A stretch of DNA of 40,464 bases from an uncultured Blautia sp. (GCA_900539145.1 UQAX01000024.1:1-40464); one strand, 5' to 3'; positions 32,312 through 40,118 are shown, counted from the stretch's first letter. The notes: a model not told the origin generated them from the sequence alone. A program made the numbers and translations.

Positions 32312-33964
32312 TTAACGGTTGTTTATAGCTGCAACCAGAGCATCAATGGAAGCATGAATAATGTCTTCGTGTACCCCTGCACCCCATGCCAAAGCGCCGT
32401 CCGGCTTCTGAATTCCCACATAGGCAATGGCTCTTGCATGAGAACTTTTTTCCAGTGCATGCTCCTGATAAGTAACAACCTCATACTGGAAGCCATAAGC
32501 CTTTTTCAGCGCATTGCTCACTGCATTTAAGCTTCCGTTTCCGGATGCTTTTACAGAAATTGGCTTTTGATTGAAACTTGATTTAATCTCTGCAACTACG
32601 CCGTTTTCCGATTTTTCAAAATGAGTTTCTTCCACGGTTAGCGGAGAACTTGTATTTTCAAAGGTCTTCTTAAATAATTCAAAGATTTCTTCCGGTAAAA
32701 GTTCTTTTTGTCTGTGGTCAGACACTGCCTTTGCCGTATACCCCATTGCTTCTCGCATTTTAGGAGGAAGATTTAAACCAAATTTTGTTTCCAGAATATA
32801 GCCTACGCCGCCCTTTCCTGACTGGCTGTTAATACGAATGACATCAGCGTCATAATTACGTCCTAAATCAGAAGGATCAATCGGAAGATACGGCACTGTC
32901 CAATGTTCAGGCTGCTTTTCTTCCTGCCAGTGCATACCCTTTGCAATAGCATCCTGATGAGAACCGGAAAATGCTGCAAAAACTAATTCACCACTATAAG
33001 GACTTCGCTCGTTGATTTTCATGCCTGTAAATCCTTCATATTTTTCACAGATTTCTGTCATTTCTGAAAAATCCAATTCAGGGCAAACACCCTGTGCATA
33101 CATATTCAATGCAATTGTAACAATATCCGCATTTCCTGTACGTTCGCCATTTCCAAAAAGTGTCCCCTCAATACGATCTGCTCCTGCTAAAAGTCCCATT
33201 TCCGCATCTGCCACACCACAGCCTCTGTCATTGTGCGGATGAAGAGAAATCACAACGTTTTCTCTATATTTTATATTTTTACAGATATATTCAACCTGAC
33301 TTGCATAGACATGAGGCATGGAATGCTGAACCGTAACCGGCAGATTGATAATTGCTTTTCTGTCACTTTGAGGTTTCCATACATCCAACACAGCATTGCA
33401 CACTTCCAGAGCATATTCCGGCTCTGTACCTGTAAAACTCTCCGGACTATATTCAAAACGATAATTTTCTCCTGCCTGCTCTGTTAAATCTTTTAAAAGC
33501 TGTGCACCTTTTACAGCTATTTCTAAAATTTCCTCTTTGCTCTTTTTAAAAACCTGCTCTCTTTGTGCCAAGGAAGTGGAATTATACACATGAATAATAA
33601 CATTTTTTGCACCCTTTACAGCCTCAAAGGTTTTTTTGATAATATGTTCTCTTGCCTGTGTTAAAACCTGAATGGTAACATCGTCAGGAATCAGATTTTC
33701 TTCAATCAAGGTGCGGATAAATGTATATTCTGTCTCTGAAGCTGCCGGAAATCCCACCTCAATTTCCTTAAATCCTATTTTTGTAAGGAGCTTAAAAAAT
33801 TCTATTTTCTGTTGTAAATTCATGGGAATTACAAGCGCCTGATTTCCATCACGTAAGTCTACACTGCACCACACCGGGGCTTTTTCTACATAATCTTTTT
33901 CTGCCCAATCCATGCACTTCACCGGCGGAAGAAAATACTGTCTTTTATATTTGCGATAATTCAT
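32312..33964 (-). CDS. leuA: 2-isopropylmalate synthase
   Basis: A 550-residue enzyme condensing acetyl-CoA with 2-oxoisovalerate, the first step of leucine synthesis. It is the long LeuA type beginning with PPVKCMDWAEKDYVEKAPVW. The catalytic core opens CSVDLRDGNQALVIPM, and metal-binding HxH is in ISLHPHNDRGCGVADAEMG, followed by GTLFGNGERTGNADIVTIAL. The C-terminal about 130 residues form the leucine-binding regulatory domain (SGNGSLNAVSNALKKAYGF). GGGGAGGAG precedes the ATG. No leuB/C/D genes are adjacent; it has its own promoter. Confidence 0.97.
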   Translation of the reverse strand: MNYRKYKRQYFLPPVKCMDWAEKDYVEKAPVWCSVDLRDGNQALVIPMNLQQKIEFFKLLTKIGFKEIEVGFPAASETEYTFIRTLIEENLIPDDVTIQVLTQAREHIIKKTFEAVKGAKNVIIHVYNSTSLAQREQVFKKSKEEILEIAVKGAQLLKDLTEQAGENYRFEYSPESFTGTEPEYALEVCNAVLDVWKPQSDRKAIINLPVTVQHSMPHVYASQVEYICKNIKYRENVVISLHPHNDRGCGVADAEMGLLAGADRIEGTLFGNGERTGNADIVTIALNMYAQGVCPELDFSEMTEICEKYEGFTGMKINERSPYSGELVFAAFSGSHQDAIAKGMHWQEEKQPEHWTVPYLPIDPSDLGRNYDADVIRINSQSGKGGVGYILETKFGLNLPPKMREAMGYTAKAVSDHRQKELLPEEIFELFKKTFENTSSPLTVEETHFEKSENGVVAEIKSSFNQKPISVKASGNGSLNAVSNALKKAYGFQYEVVTYQEHALEKSSHARAIAYVGIQKPDGALAWGAGVHEDIIHASIDALVAAINNR

Positions 33965-34006
33965 TTTCTGACTCCTCCCCTTTATATAAAGAAATATTTT
34001 CTTAAT

Positions 34007-34035
34007 ACAATAGCACTTTAAAGTGAAGCCGTCAA
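34007..34035 (-). promoter_or_regulatory. leuA promoter with a perfect palindrome in the spacer
   Basis: TTGACG (34035-34030), 17 bp, TATTGT (34012-34007). The spacer contains the perfect 12-bp palindrome CACTTTAAAGTG (34014-34025), placed to block polymerase if bound. The -35 TGA is the stop codon of the upstream membrane gene. Confidence 0.75.
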
Positions 34036-34703
34036 TAATTTTGTGCTTTTTTCATACCAAAGAAAGTGATACAAAAGCCTATTATACCAATGAGCGCAAT
34101 CAGCAAAAGCCGAACTCCTCCTGAGAAATCTGCAAATTCCAAAAATGCTGTTTTTATCTGTCTGACAAATTTATCCTCTCGAACCGCAAATATAATCAAA
34201 AATTCCAATGGCAATAAAATAATAATGGATTTGACTCTCAAGTAATAAATCATCGTTCCTATAAGTTCTGCTGCTATTACAAATAAAATCCCATAGCAGA
34301 GCAGCCACAGCGGTGTACTGTATTTTTCCAAAAGCACAGGTGCTTCTGTTCCCTGTACCAAATTTTTCTCTATTTCAAAAAGAAAACGCAATAAAAATAA
34401 ATTAAACATAATATATACAAAATAAGAAATTGTACTGGAAATCAAAAATTCCGTTCGCGTCTGTCCAAATCCCACTGCCAGTTGAAAGCTTAAATAAAAA
34501 TCTGCTACAAGCCAGATAATAAGTACAAGTCCCATGCCTAATGCCAAAAAGGCAGTTCCTAAAAATTCCGTTCCTATCCGAAGAGAATAACGAGCAGAAG
34601 TTTCACTGAGAATACGCCCAAACAACCAAACACCAACAGCCATCGCCAGGAAAAACAATATATCATTCTTTTCCACCCTCCATTTTAATCGTATATTTTT
34701 CAT
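34032..34703 (-). CDS. Membrane protein, likely ABC transporter permease subunit
   Basis: A 223-residue protein with about six hydrophobic segments (for example ILFFLAMAVGVWLFG, FLALGMGLVLIIWLVADFYL, SSTISYFVYIMFNLFLLRFL, LLCYGILFVIAAELIGTMIY and LLLIALIGIIGFCITFF). The charged loop FGQTRTEFLI after the second helix is also seen in the next gene upstream (LGCTRKSCFF), suggesting the two are related permease-like subunits. It is last in the GntR-ABC operon. The ribosome site GGAGGT lies 7 bases before the ATG. The substrate is unknown. Confidence 0.75.
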   Translation of the reverse strand: MKNIRLKWRVEKNDILFFLAMAVGVWLFGRILSETSARYSLRIGTEFLGTAFLALGMGLVLIIWLVADFYLSFQLAVGFGQTRTEFLISSTISYFVYIMFNLFLLRFLFEIEKNLVQGTEAPVLLEKYSTPLWLLCYGILFVIAAELIGTMIYYLRVKSIIILLPLEFLIIFAVREDKFVRQIKTAFLEFADFSGGVRLLLIALIGIIGFCITFFGMKKAQNY

Positions 34704-34718
34704 TTCGTACCTCCTCTC

Positions 34719-35375
34719 CTATATGCATACTTCCGCTTTCTTCCACAATCTCCATGATATTCCCATTAAACACAGCGCTCCTGCAATAAAAATACCGCTG
34801 TAAAGAAGGGGAGCCTGATTAAAAATTTCTACAGAAAAAGAACTTTCCCCCTTTTCGCCTTTTATAATACTTATCACTCCATATCCTACCGCAAATCCAA
34901 GAATTGCTGACGTAATCGTCAAAATTGTCATAGAAAACCATGTATGCCTCGTTTGAAAAATAGATGCTATTTCACCGAAAGACTGCGTCACTAGAAAAAT
35001 GCCTGCAATACAAATTGTTTTCCCCCAATATTCCAAATTTAATTTCTGAAAATCAAATAGGATACTGATTGCAATAATGGCTACTGTGCTTATAAGTTTT
35101 ACTTTTTGTACATCGAAAAAGCAACTTTTTCTGGTACATCCAAGGGCAATTTTTTGTCCTTCAATAGCATAATATCCATACATCAGTTGAACTGTGGTTA
35201 CTAATATTCCCACACCTAAAAGAATAGCTCCGAAATCTTTCAGAAATACTTTCCATATCCCCTCAGCAAAAATTTCTTTCTGATTAATTTCTCTTAACAG
35301 AAGTATTGCCAATGACAGACCCACTGTCATTTCAACATTATCCCATATTCTTCTTAAAACACTGTATTTTTTCAT
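34719..35375 (-). CDS. Membrane protein, likely ABC transporter permease subunit
   Basis: A 218-residue membrane protein with about six hydrophobic segments (TVGLSLAILLLREI, FGAILLGVGILVTTVQLMYG, ISTVAIIAISILFDF, ICIAGIFLVTQSFG, ILTITSAILGFAVGYGVISI and SGIFIAGALCLMGISW). Its ATG overlaps the stop of the ATPase gene (ATGA), so the two are translationally coupled. It is probably the membrane partner of that ATPase. Sequence gives no clue to the substrate. Confidence 0.75.
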   Translation of the reverse strand: MKKYSVLRRIWDNVEMTVGLSLAILLLREINQKEIFAEGIWKVFLKDFGAILLGVGILVTTVQLMYGYYAIEGQKIALGCTRKSCFFDVQKVKLISTVAIIAISILFDFQKLNLEYWGKTICIAGIFLVTQSFGEIASIFQTRHTWFSMTILTITSAILGFAVGYGVISIIKGEKGESSFSVEIFNQAPLLYSGIFIAGALCLMGISWRLWKKAEVCI

Positions 35376-36259
35376 TCCACATCATCCTCTCTGCCGCATA
35401 GAGAAATAAATATTTTCTGTAAGTGCATTTTTTGAAGGGTAATATCTTCTGTTGTTTCCGGTTCTTCCCCTTCACTCCAACGAACCATACCGCCTTTGCT
35501 TCTGCCTATCGTTTCCAGCCCATATACCTGTTTTCCCTTTATAAATGCCTCTACTTCTTCTGCTTTTCCACTGATATAGGCTGTGTGCTCCAAAAGCTCC
35601 TGAGTATTTTCTTTTAAAAGGATTTCTCCTTTATGAAGAAAAATTACTTCTTCAAACAAATCCTCTGCTTCTTCAATAATATGAGTAGAAATCACAAAAG
35701 TTCTTCCACTTTCTGTAAATTCATCTAATAAAATCCGGTAAAACTGGTCTCTCGCCACCACGTCCAAACCTGCCACAGGTTCATCTAAAAAAGTAAATTC
35801 TGCCTTGCTTGCCAGTGCAACTACAATGGTGAGCATGGAAGACATTCCTTTAGAAAGCTTAATACTTCTTTTTTTCTTATCTAAATGAAATAACTTTATT
35901 AATTGCTCTGCCAGTTCTTCATCCCAATTAGGCAGATATTCTGAAGCAATTTTCAAATATTCCTTTACCTTAAAGCCAGAAATCGCAGAAGACGCCGCAC
36001 CGTTGATTTCTCTGGCAAAATAAATATGCTTTAAAGCTTCTTTATTCTCCCATACAGACTCTCCGTTTAGCAATATTTCTCCCTCTGAAGCGGGATTTTG
36101 AGCAGAAAGAATGGATAATAAAGTGGTTTTGCCTGCTCCGTTTCTCCCGATTAATCCATAAATTTTTCCTTTTTCCAATTCCAGATTTACATTATGTAAA
36201 ACTTCTTTTTTGCCGTATTTTTTCGTAAGTCCTTTACACTCCAATTTTCCTTCCTTCAT
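35372..36259 (-). CDS. ABC transporter ATP-binding protein
   Basis: A 295-residue ATPase subunit. Walker A is GRNGAGKTT (38-46), the signature is LSKGM (135-139) and Walker B is FLDEP (157-161), followed by the D-loop AGLD and the switch His in FVISTHIIEEAEDLFE. The signature departs from LSGGQ in the way typical of YtrB/EcsA-like exporters linked to GntR regulators. A C-terminal extension of about 80 residues follows the ATPase core. It is second in the operon, overlapping the GntR gene end by one base. Confidence 0.93.
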   Translation of the reverse strand: MKEGKLECKGLTKKYGKKEVLHNVNLELEKGKIYGLIGRNGAGKTTLLSILSAQNPASEGEILLNGESVWENKEALKHIYFAREINGAASSAISGFKVKEYLKIASEYLPNWDEELAEQLIKLFHLDKKKRSIKLSKGMSSMLTIVVALASKAEFTFLDEPVAGLDVVARDQFYRILLDEFTESGRTFVISTHIIEEAEDLFEEVIFLHKGEILLKENTQELLEHTAYISGKAEEVEAFIKGKQVYGLETIGRSKGGMVRWSEGEEPETTEDITLQKMHLQKIFISLCGREDDVE

Positions 36260-36633
36260 TATTTTTCATCTCCTTTATTTGTAGTAATCATCTCGATTAA
36301 ATCTTCCTTTGTAATTCCAAGACTGGCTGCTTCTGTCAGCATACCTTTTATATAATCTTCAAAAAAATGTTCTCTTTTTTTCTTCTTAATGGCTTCCTTT
36401 GCTCCTGCTGCTACAAACATTCCAATCCCCCTTTTCTTGTATAAAATCCCCTCGTCTACCAAAAGATTTACGCCTTTTGCCGCCGTAGCCGGATTTATGG
36501 CATAAAGCTTTGCCAGCTCGTTTGTACTGGGAACTTTTTCTTCTTCCAGTATAATATCCTTCAAAATATCTCGTTCCAGCATTTCCTTAATCTGAATGTA
36601 AATGGATTTCTCCTGATTTAAGAGCTCCTGCAA
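36259..36633 (-). CDS. GntR-family regulator (YtrA type)
   Basis: A 124-residue repressor with an N-terminal winged helix (SIYIQIKEMLERDILKD, then VPSTNELAKLYAINPATAAK and GILYKKRGIGMFVA) and only a short helical C-terminal tail, as in the YtrA subfamily that controls neighbouring ABC transporter operons, often in response to cell-envelope antibiotics. The TTG at 36633 is chosen because AGGAGG is 8 bases upstream; a GTG at 36642 directly abuts that site. It is the first gene of the operon, and an inverted repeat at its promoter is the likely operator. Confidence 0.9.
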   Translation of the reverse strand: MQELLNQEKSIYIQIKEMLERDILKDIILEEEKVPSTNELAKLYAINPATAAKGVNLLVDEGILYKKRGIGMFVAAGAKEAIKKKKREHFFEDYIKGMLTEAASLGITKEDLIEMITTNKGDEK

Positions 36634-36669
36634 TCCTTTCACCTCCTGCTGTTCTTTATCGGTTTATTA

Positions 36670-36718
36670 GTTAGTTACTTGTGTAATTAACCATATCACC
36701 GATTATGTAATTTGTCAA
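36670..36718 (-). promoter_or_regulatory. GntR/ABC operon promoter and operator
   Basis: TTGACA (36718-36713), 17 bp, TATGGT (36695-36690). The inverted repeat GTTAGTTAC (36670-36678) and GTAATTAAC (36683-36691), one mismatch, covers the start point. It is well placed for repression by the operon's own GntR protein. Confidence 0.8.
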
Positions 36719-36757
36719 TGGGATAAAAAGAATTTTACAAATAGACCTTTTCAAAAA

Positions 36758-36805
36758 TTGACAATTTCCCTACTGGCATCTATAATATTTATATTACAAT
36801 CGTAA
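36758..36805 (+). promoter_or_regulatory. blaI-like/blaR1-like promoter and operator
   Basis: TTGACA (36758-36763), 17 bp, TATAAT (36781-36786), with the palindrome TTAC-AATC-GTAA (36794-36805) at the start point. It is similar in core to BlaI/MecI sites (TACA/TGTA). It is divergent from the GntR promoter, with 39 bp between the -35 boxes. Confidence 0.75.
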
Positions 36806-36824
36806 GATTTAAAGGAGTCAAATT

Positions 36825-37220
36825 ATGAATACTCTTCCACAAATTTCCGAAGCTGAGTTTGAGATTATGAAAGTTGTGTGGAAATACGCCCCTATCAGCA
36901 CAAATGAAATTACCGAAAAATTATTACAAACCACAAACTGGAGTCCCAAAACAATTCAAACTCTGATTAAACGTCTTGTAACCAAGGGCGCTCTCACTTA
37001 CAAAAAGCAAAGCCGTATGTTTATTTATACCCCGACAGTAAACGAAAACGAATATATCGGACAAGAGAGTTCTTCCTTTCTGAACCGCTATTATGACGGC
37101 GATATTACAGCAATGGTATCCGCCTATATAGAAAATGACAAATTATCGAAGTCAGAGCTGGATACGCTCCGCACTCTTCTTTCGCAAAAACCGAAAAAAG
37201 GGGGAAAAGAATATGGCTGA
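36825..37220 (+). CDS. BlaI/MecI family repressor
   Basis: A 131-residue winged-helix repressor. It shows PQISEAEFEIMKVVWKYAPI, then TNEITEKLLQTTNWSPKTIQ and TLIKRLVTKGALTYKKQSR (about 5-72), the classical BlaI domain. The C-terminal dimerisation helices follow (FLNRYYDGDITAMVSAYIEN), where the partner protease usually triggers cleavage. AAAGGAG precedes the ATG. It overlaps the start of the BlaR1-like gene by 8 bases. It presumably represses this pair and unlinked targets. Confidence 0.93.
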   Translation: MNTLPQISEAEFEIMKVVWKYAPISTNEITEKLLQTTNWSPKTIQTLIKRLVTKGALTYKKQSRMFIYTPTVNENEYIGQESSSFLNRYYDGDITAMVSAYIENDKLSKSELDTLRTLLSQKPKKGGKEYG

Positions 37221-39009
37221 TTTTATGGTTCGCTTTCTTATCTGCAATGTACTAATCTGCGGCATCATTGGCATCCTTCTGCTCATGAAACGTATTTTTA
37301 AAAACAGTTTATCCAATCGAATACAATATAATTTATGGTTTCTGCTTATGGGGATTTTGGCTGTTCCGTTTTTACCTTTCCGTCTCTTCAAGGCATGGGA
37401 AATCTTTCTATGGTTGAAAAATCTAACTTCCTTTCCTGTGCCCAAAGCAGCAGCTAATATCAATCTGGCTTCCCATTCTAATATTGTCGGCAGCAAAAAT
37501 CGGATGGAAGATTTCACTCTTTCTGTAAATAGAGAAGCTCCATCCATAATTATCTATCTATTGCTTGCTCTTTGGATTTTTGGCATGTTTATCATGCTTC
37601 TATTGGCAATCCGTTCTGTACTTCGCCTTTCAACTTTAAAAAAATCTGCCTTGCCCCTTCAGAGTCAAAAGGTTCAAAAATTGTATCAGCGCTGTTTAAA
37701 GGATATTGGCATTTCCAAAAACATTCCTGTATACAGCACCGCCTATCTAAAATCACCTGTCATGGTTGGATTTTGTAAACCGTGTATCTACCTTCCCATC
37801 CACCTGATATCAGATGATAACGAAACAGATATTCGATATATGCTGTTACATGAGCTGCAACATTATAAGCACAAAGACGGAATTGCAAGCTATCTGATGA
37901 GCCTTGCCGGAATTGTTTATTGGTTCAATCCACTTGTTTGGTATGCACAAAAAGAAATGCGTAATGAGCGGGAAATTGCCTGTGATACTTCCGTTTTAAA
38001 TCTATTAGACACCGATGATTATGCTGCCTACGGAAATACGCTGATTAACTTTGCCGAAAAGATTTCTCTGACTCCGGTTCCCTTTGCATCCGGCATCAGC
38101 GGAAATATGAAGCAAATGAAACGAAGAATTGTAAATATTACTTCTTACGAAACGCCGACCTTACGGAAAAAACTAAAAAGTGCCGCTGCTTTTCTGCTAA
38201 CATCTGTTCTGCTTTTGGGACTTTCACCCTTTGTCTCTACTTATGCCGCAGAGGGAACTCACTATCGTTGGAATACCGCTTCCCAAAACTTTTCCGAAAT
38301 AAACCTCCGTGATTATTTTGGAAAATATGAAGGCAGTCTTGTATTATATGATTTAAAAGGGGATGTTTGGAAGATACATGATATGGAGCGTGCCACTTTA
38401 CAAGTCGCACCAAATTCTACCTATAAAATATATGACGCTTTGTTCGGATTAGAAAACGGTATCATCACGCCGGAAAATTCCTTAATTGCATGGAACGGAA
38501 GTGCCTATCCATTCGAAGCTTGGAATAGAAATCAGACATTACCGTCAGCCATGGAAGCTTCTGTCAACTGGTATTTTCAAGCCATTGATGAACAGCTTGG
38601 CGCTTCTCAAGTCCAGAAATATCTTCACGAAATCGGCTATGGAAACGAAGATTTGAGCGGTGATTTTTCTTCCTATTGGTTGGAAAGCTCCTTGAAAATT
38701 TCTCCGATAGAGCAAGTGGAGCTTCTGACTAAATTGCAGAATAACAGCTTAGGATTTGCACTGAAAAATGTAAAAGCCGTAAAAGATGCAATTCACATAT
38801 CCTCCTCTGATTTTGGGAACTTGTATGGAAAAACAGGAACGGGACGAGTCAATGGGAAAGATATAAATGGCTGGTTTATCGGTTTTGTGGAAAAGACGGA
38901 TAATACCTACTTTTTTGCTACTAATCTTCATGCAGCAAATCACGCAGACGGGAATGCCGCTTCGAAAATAACTATGTCTATTTTGTCTGATATGAATATC
39001 TGGGAATAG
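37213..39009 (+). CDS. BlaR1/MecR1 family sensor protease with penicillin-binding domain
   Basis: A 598-residue membrane sensor. Four hydrophobic segments frame an M56 zinc protease: HELQH (213-217) and NEREIACD (251-258) supply zinc ligands and catalytic Glu. After the last helix (about 323-345) lies an extracellular class-D-like domain with STYK (402-405, the acylated Ser), SVN (450-452) and KTG (540-542). All residues for beta-lactam sensing and signalling are present. Binding of a beta-lactam would activate the protease and remove the BlaI-like repressor. The ATG at 37213 is used because GGGGG lies 8 bases upstream. No beta-lactamase gene is adjacent. Confidence 0.95.
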   Translation: MADFMVRFLICNVLICGIIGILLLMKRIFKNSLSNRIQYNLWFLLMGILAVPFLPFRLFKAWEIFLWLKNLTSFPVPKAAANINLASHSNIVGSKNRMEDFTLSVNREAPSIIIYLLLALWIFGMFIMLLLAIRSVLRLSTLKKSALPLQSQKVQKLYQRCLKDIGISKNIPVYSTAYLKSPVMVGFCKPCIYLPIHLISDDNETDIRYMLLHELQHYKHKDGIASYLMSLAGIVYWFNPLVWYAQKEMRNEREIACDTSVLNLLDTDDYAAYGNTLINFAEKISLTPVPFASGISGNMKQMKRRIVNITSYETPTLRKKLKSAAAFLLTSVLLLGLSPFVSTYAAEGTHYRWNTASQNFSEINLRDYFGKYEGSLVLYDLKGDVWKIHDMERATLQVAPNSTYKIYDALFGLENGIITPENSLIAWNGSAYPFEAWNRNQTLPSAMEASVNWYFQAIDEQLGASQVQKYLHEIGYGNEDLSGDFSSYWLESSLKISPIEQVELLTKLQNNSLGFALKNVKAVKDAIHISSSDFGNLYGKTGTGRVNGKDINGWFIGFVEKTDNTYFFATNLHAANHADGNAASKITMSILSDMNIWE

Positions 39010-39074
39010 GAAAATATTGTATCTGCTAAGCATCTCGGATGTCAGGGAATACAGCAAAAGAGGATTTGAAAAAG

Positions 39075-39102
39075 TTGACAATAAAATAAAGTATTATATA
39101 AT
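39075..39102 (+). promoter_or_regulatory. Promoter of the first type I toxin gene
   Basis: TTGACA (39075-39080), 16 bp, TATAAT (39097-39102), giving a leader of about 60 bases. In that leader TCACC (near 39136) can pair with GGTGA (near 39162) and hide the ribosome site GGCGGTGA. Confidence 0.75.
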
Positions 39103-39171
39103 ATACTTACCCGGGCAGTTGGGGGACGTGCTCTCACCTATTCCGATACCTTACGGAAGGCGGTGATTATT

Positions 39172-39255
39172 ATGAGTACATACGAAGAATTAAGTCTAAT
39201 CGTAAGCACAGCCTTGCTGATTGTTGCAATTCTGAATTATACACATAAGAAATAG
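39172..39255 (+). CDS. Holin-like type I toxin peptide
   Basis: A 27-residue peptide: a short polar start MSTYEELSL, one hydrophobic helix (IVSTALLIVAILNY) and a basic end THKK. This is the layout of the putative holin-like toxins of Firmicutes (MTTYEALxLMIAF type), which insert in the membrane. The ribosome site AAGGCGGTGA precedes the ATG and can be folded into a leader hairpin. A strong promoter on the other strand reads an RNA across its 3' end, the arrangement of TxpA/RatA-like systems. Toxicity is inferred from family resemblance. Confidence 0.75.
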   Translation: MSTYEELSLIVSTALLIVAILNYTHKK

Positions 39256-39352
39256 CCGTCCTGCTCCTGGGAAAAGTAGACGGCTATTCCTTAATAGTTT
39301 AAAACTTATTCGCCGAGAGGGTGAAGTGCAGTCACCTTCCGACTCCCTTGTT
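39246..39352 (-). ncRNA. Antisense RNA, antitoxin of the first type I pair
   Basis: A predicted RNA of about 105 bases starting near 39352. It overlaps the 3' end of the toxin transcript and ends after the hairpin AATAGCCGTC/GACGGCTATT (39251-39288). It also holds a GGTGA/TTCACC stem. It probably pairs with toxin mRNA, as RatA and SR4 do. The exact ends are inferred from promoter and hairpin positions. Confidence 0.65.
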
Positions 39353-39358
39353 TAGTGT

Positions 39359-39387
39359 ATTATATGTCAAAGAAATATATTTGTCAA
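39359..39387 (-). promoter_or_regulatory. Promoter of the first antisense RNA
   Basis: TTGACA (39387-39382), 17 bp, TATAAT (39364-39359), full consensus in both boxes. The same promoter arrangement recurs at 40213-40241. Confidence 0.85.
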
Positions 39388-39427
39388 ATTGTATCATCCT
39401 ATAATAATTATAAAAGGAGTTGTTACT

Positions 39428-39973
39428 ATGCCATTTCCAAAAACAAACATCCATACACTGGAAGATATCTATTCCCTGCCGGATGGAGAACGTGCGGAAC
39501 TGATTAACGGAAAAATTTACAATATGGCGCCGCCAAACCGAATTCATCAGAAACTTGTAATGGAATTATCTGGAACATTAAGAGAATATATAAAATCTCA
39601 GCATGGTTCTTGTGAAATCTATCCTGCTCCATTTGCCGTATTTCTGGGAGAAAATACCCCAAACTATGTAGAACCAGATATTAGTGTTATTTGCGATAAA
39701 AACAAACTTACGGATAAGGGGTGTAATGGCGCTCCGGATTTCGTGATTGAAATCGTTTCACCCGGCAGTCGTAAAATGGACTATTCTACTAAGAATGCTC
39801 TTTATTCTGACTTCGGTGTTCGGGAATATTGGATTGTAGATCCTGCAAAAGAGAGGACCACTGTATATCGTTATGAAGAAGATGCTGCTCCTATAATTAT
39901 ACCTTTTTCTATGCCTATCGCCGTAGGAATTTATCAAAATCTTTCTATCACCATTGCGGAACTTTTAGAATAA
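39428..39973 (+). CDS. Uma2 family PD-(D/E)XK nuclease-like protein, second copy
   Basis: A 181-residue Uma2 protein: HTLEDIYSLPDGERAELING (E24), APFAVFLGENTPNYVEPDIS with D84, GAPDFVIEIVSPGSRKMDYS with E108, K122 and GVREYWIVD. It aligns without gaps to the protein at 6017 through residue 140 and is more than half identical by eye. It keeps the usual SPGS motif where the first copy has SSGS. The ATG at 39428 has AAGGAG 8 bases upstream. There is no AbrB gene beside it. Instead it lies between two type I toxin/antisense units. Its function is unknown. Confidence 0.9.
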   Translation: MPFPKTNIHTLEDIYSLPDGERAELINGKIYNMAPPNRIHQKLVMELSGTLREYIKSQHGSCEIYPAPFAVFLGENTPNYVEPDISVICDKNKLTDKGCNGAPDFVIEIVSPGSRKMDYSTKNALYSDFGVREYWIVDPAKERTTVYRYEEDAAPIIIPFSMPIAVGIYQNLSITIAELLE

Positions 39974-40029
39974 AAAGTTCCGTTGGGTGCTATATCAACC
40001 ACCGGACGCAAGAAAGGAGGCTGGTGCTT

Positions 40030-40118
40030 ATGATTACATACGGTGATTTATTTACTTTTTAATTATACTTTGTGCTGTCATAACTCTTGTTTTGACTATA
40101 TTAAACCACAAAAAGTAG
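40030..40118 (+). pseudogene. Second holin-like toxin, frameshifted
   Basis: From the ATG (ribosome site AAAGGAGG, 8 bases upstream) the frame reads MITYGDLFTF and stops at a TAA. Adding one T to the T-run at 40056-40060 restores LIILCAVITLVLTIL and NHKK to a TAG at 40116-40118, giving a 29-residue peptide like the first toxin (MSTYEEL...THKK). No promoter is seen directly upstream, so it may have been read from the Uma2 gene. Either a one-base deletion, a slippage-prone switch or a read error explains the break. Confidence 0.7.

Noticed and set aside
37135..37212. N-terminal extension of the BlaR1-like protein
   Set aside because: The extra 26 residues overlap the repressor gene in another frame and lack a ribosome site. 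The ATG at 37213 has a good one and starts with the usual membrane helix.
39389..39427. Longer start of the second Uma2 protein at 39389
   Set aside because: The extra residues overlap the intergenic promoter region. The ATG at 39428 has AAGGAG at the right distance and matches the length of the first copy.
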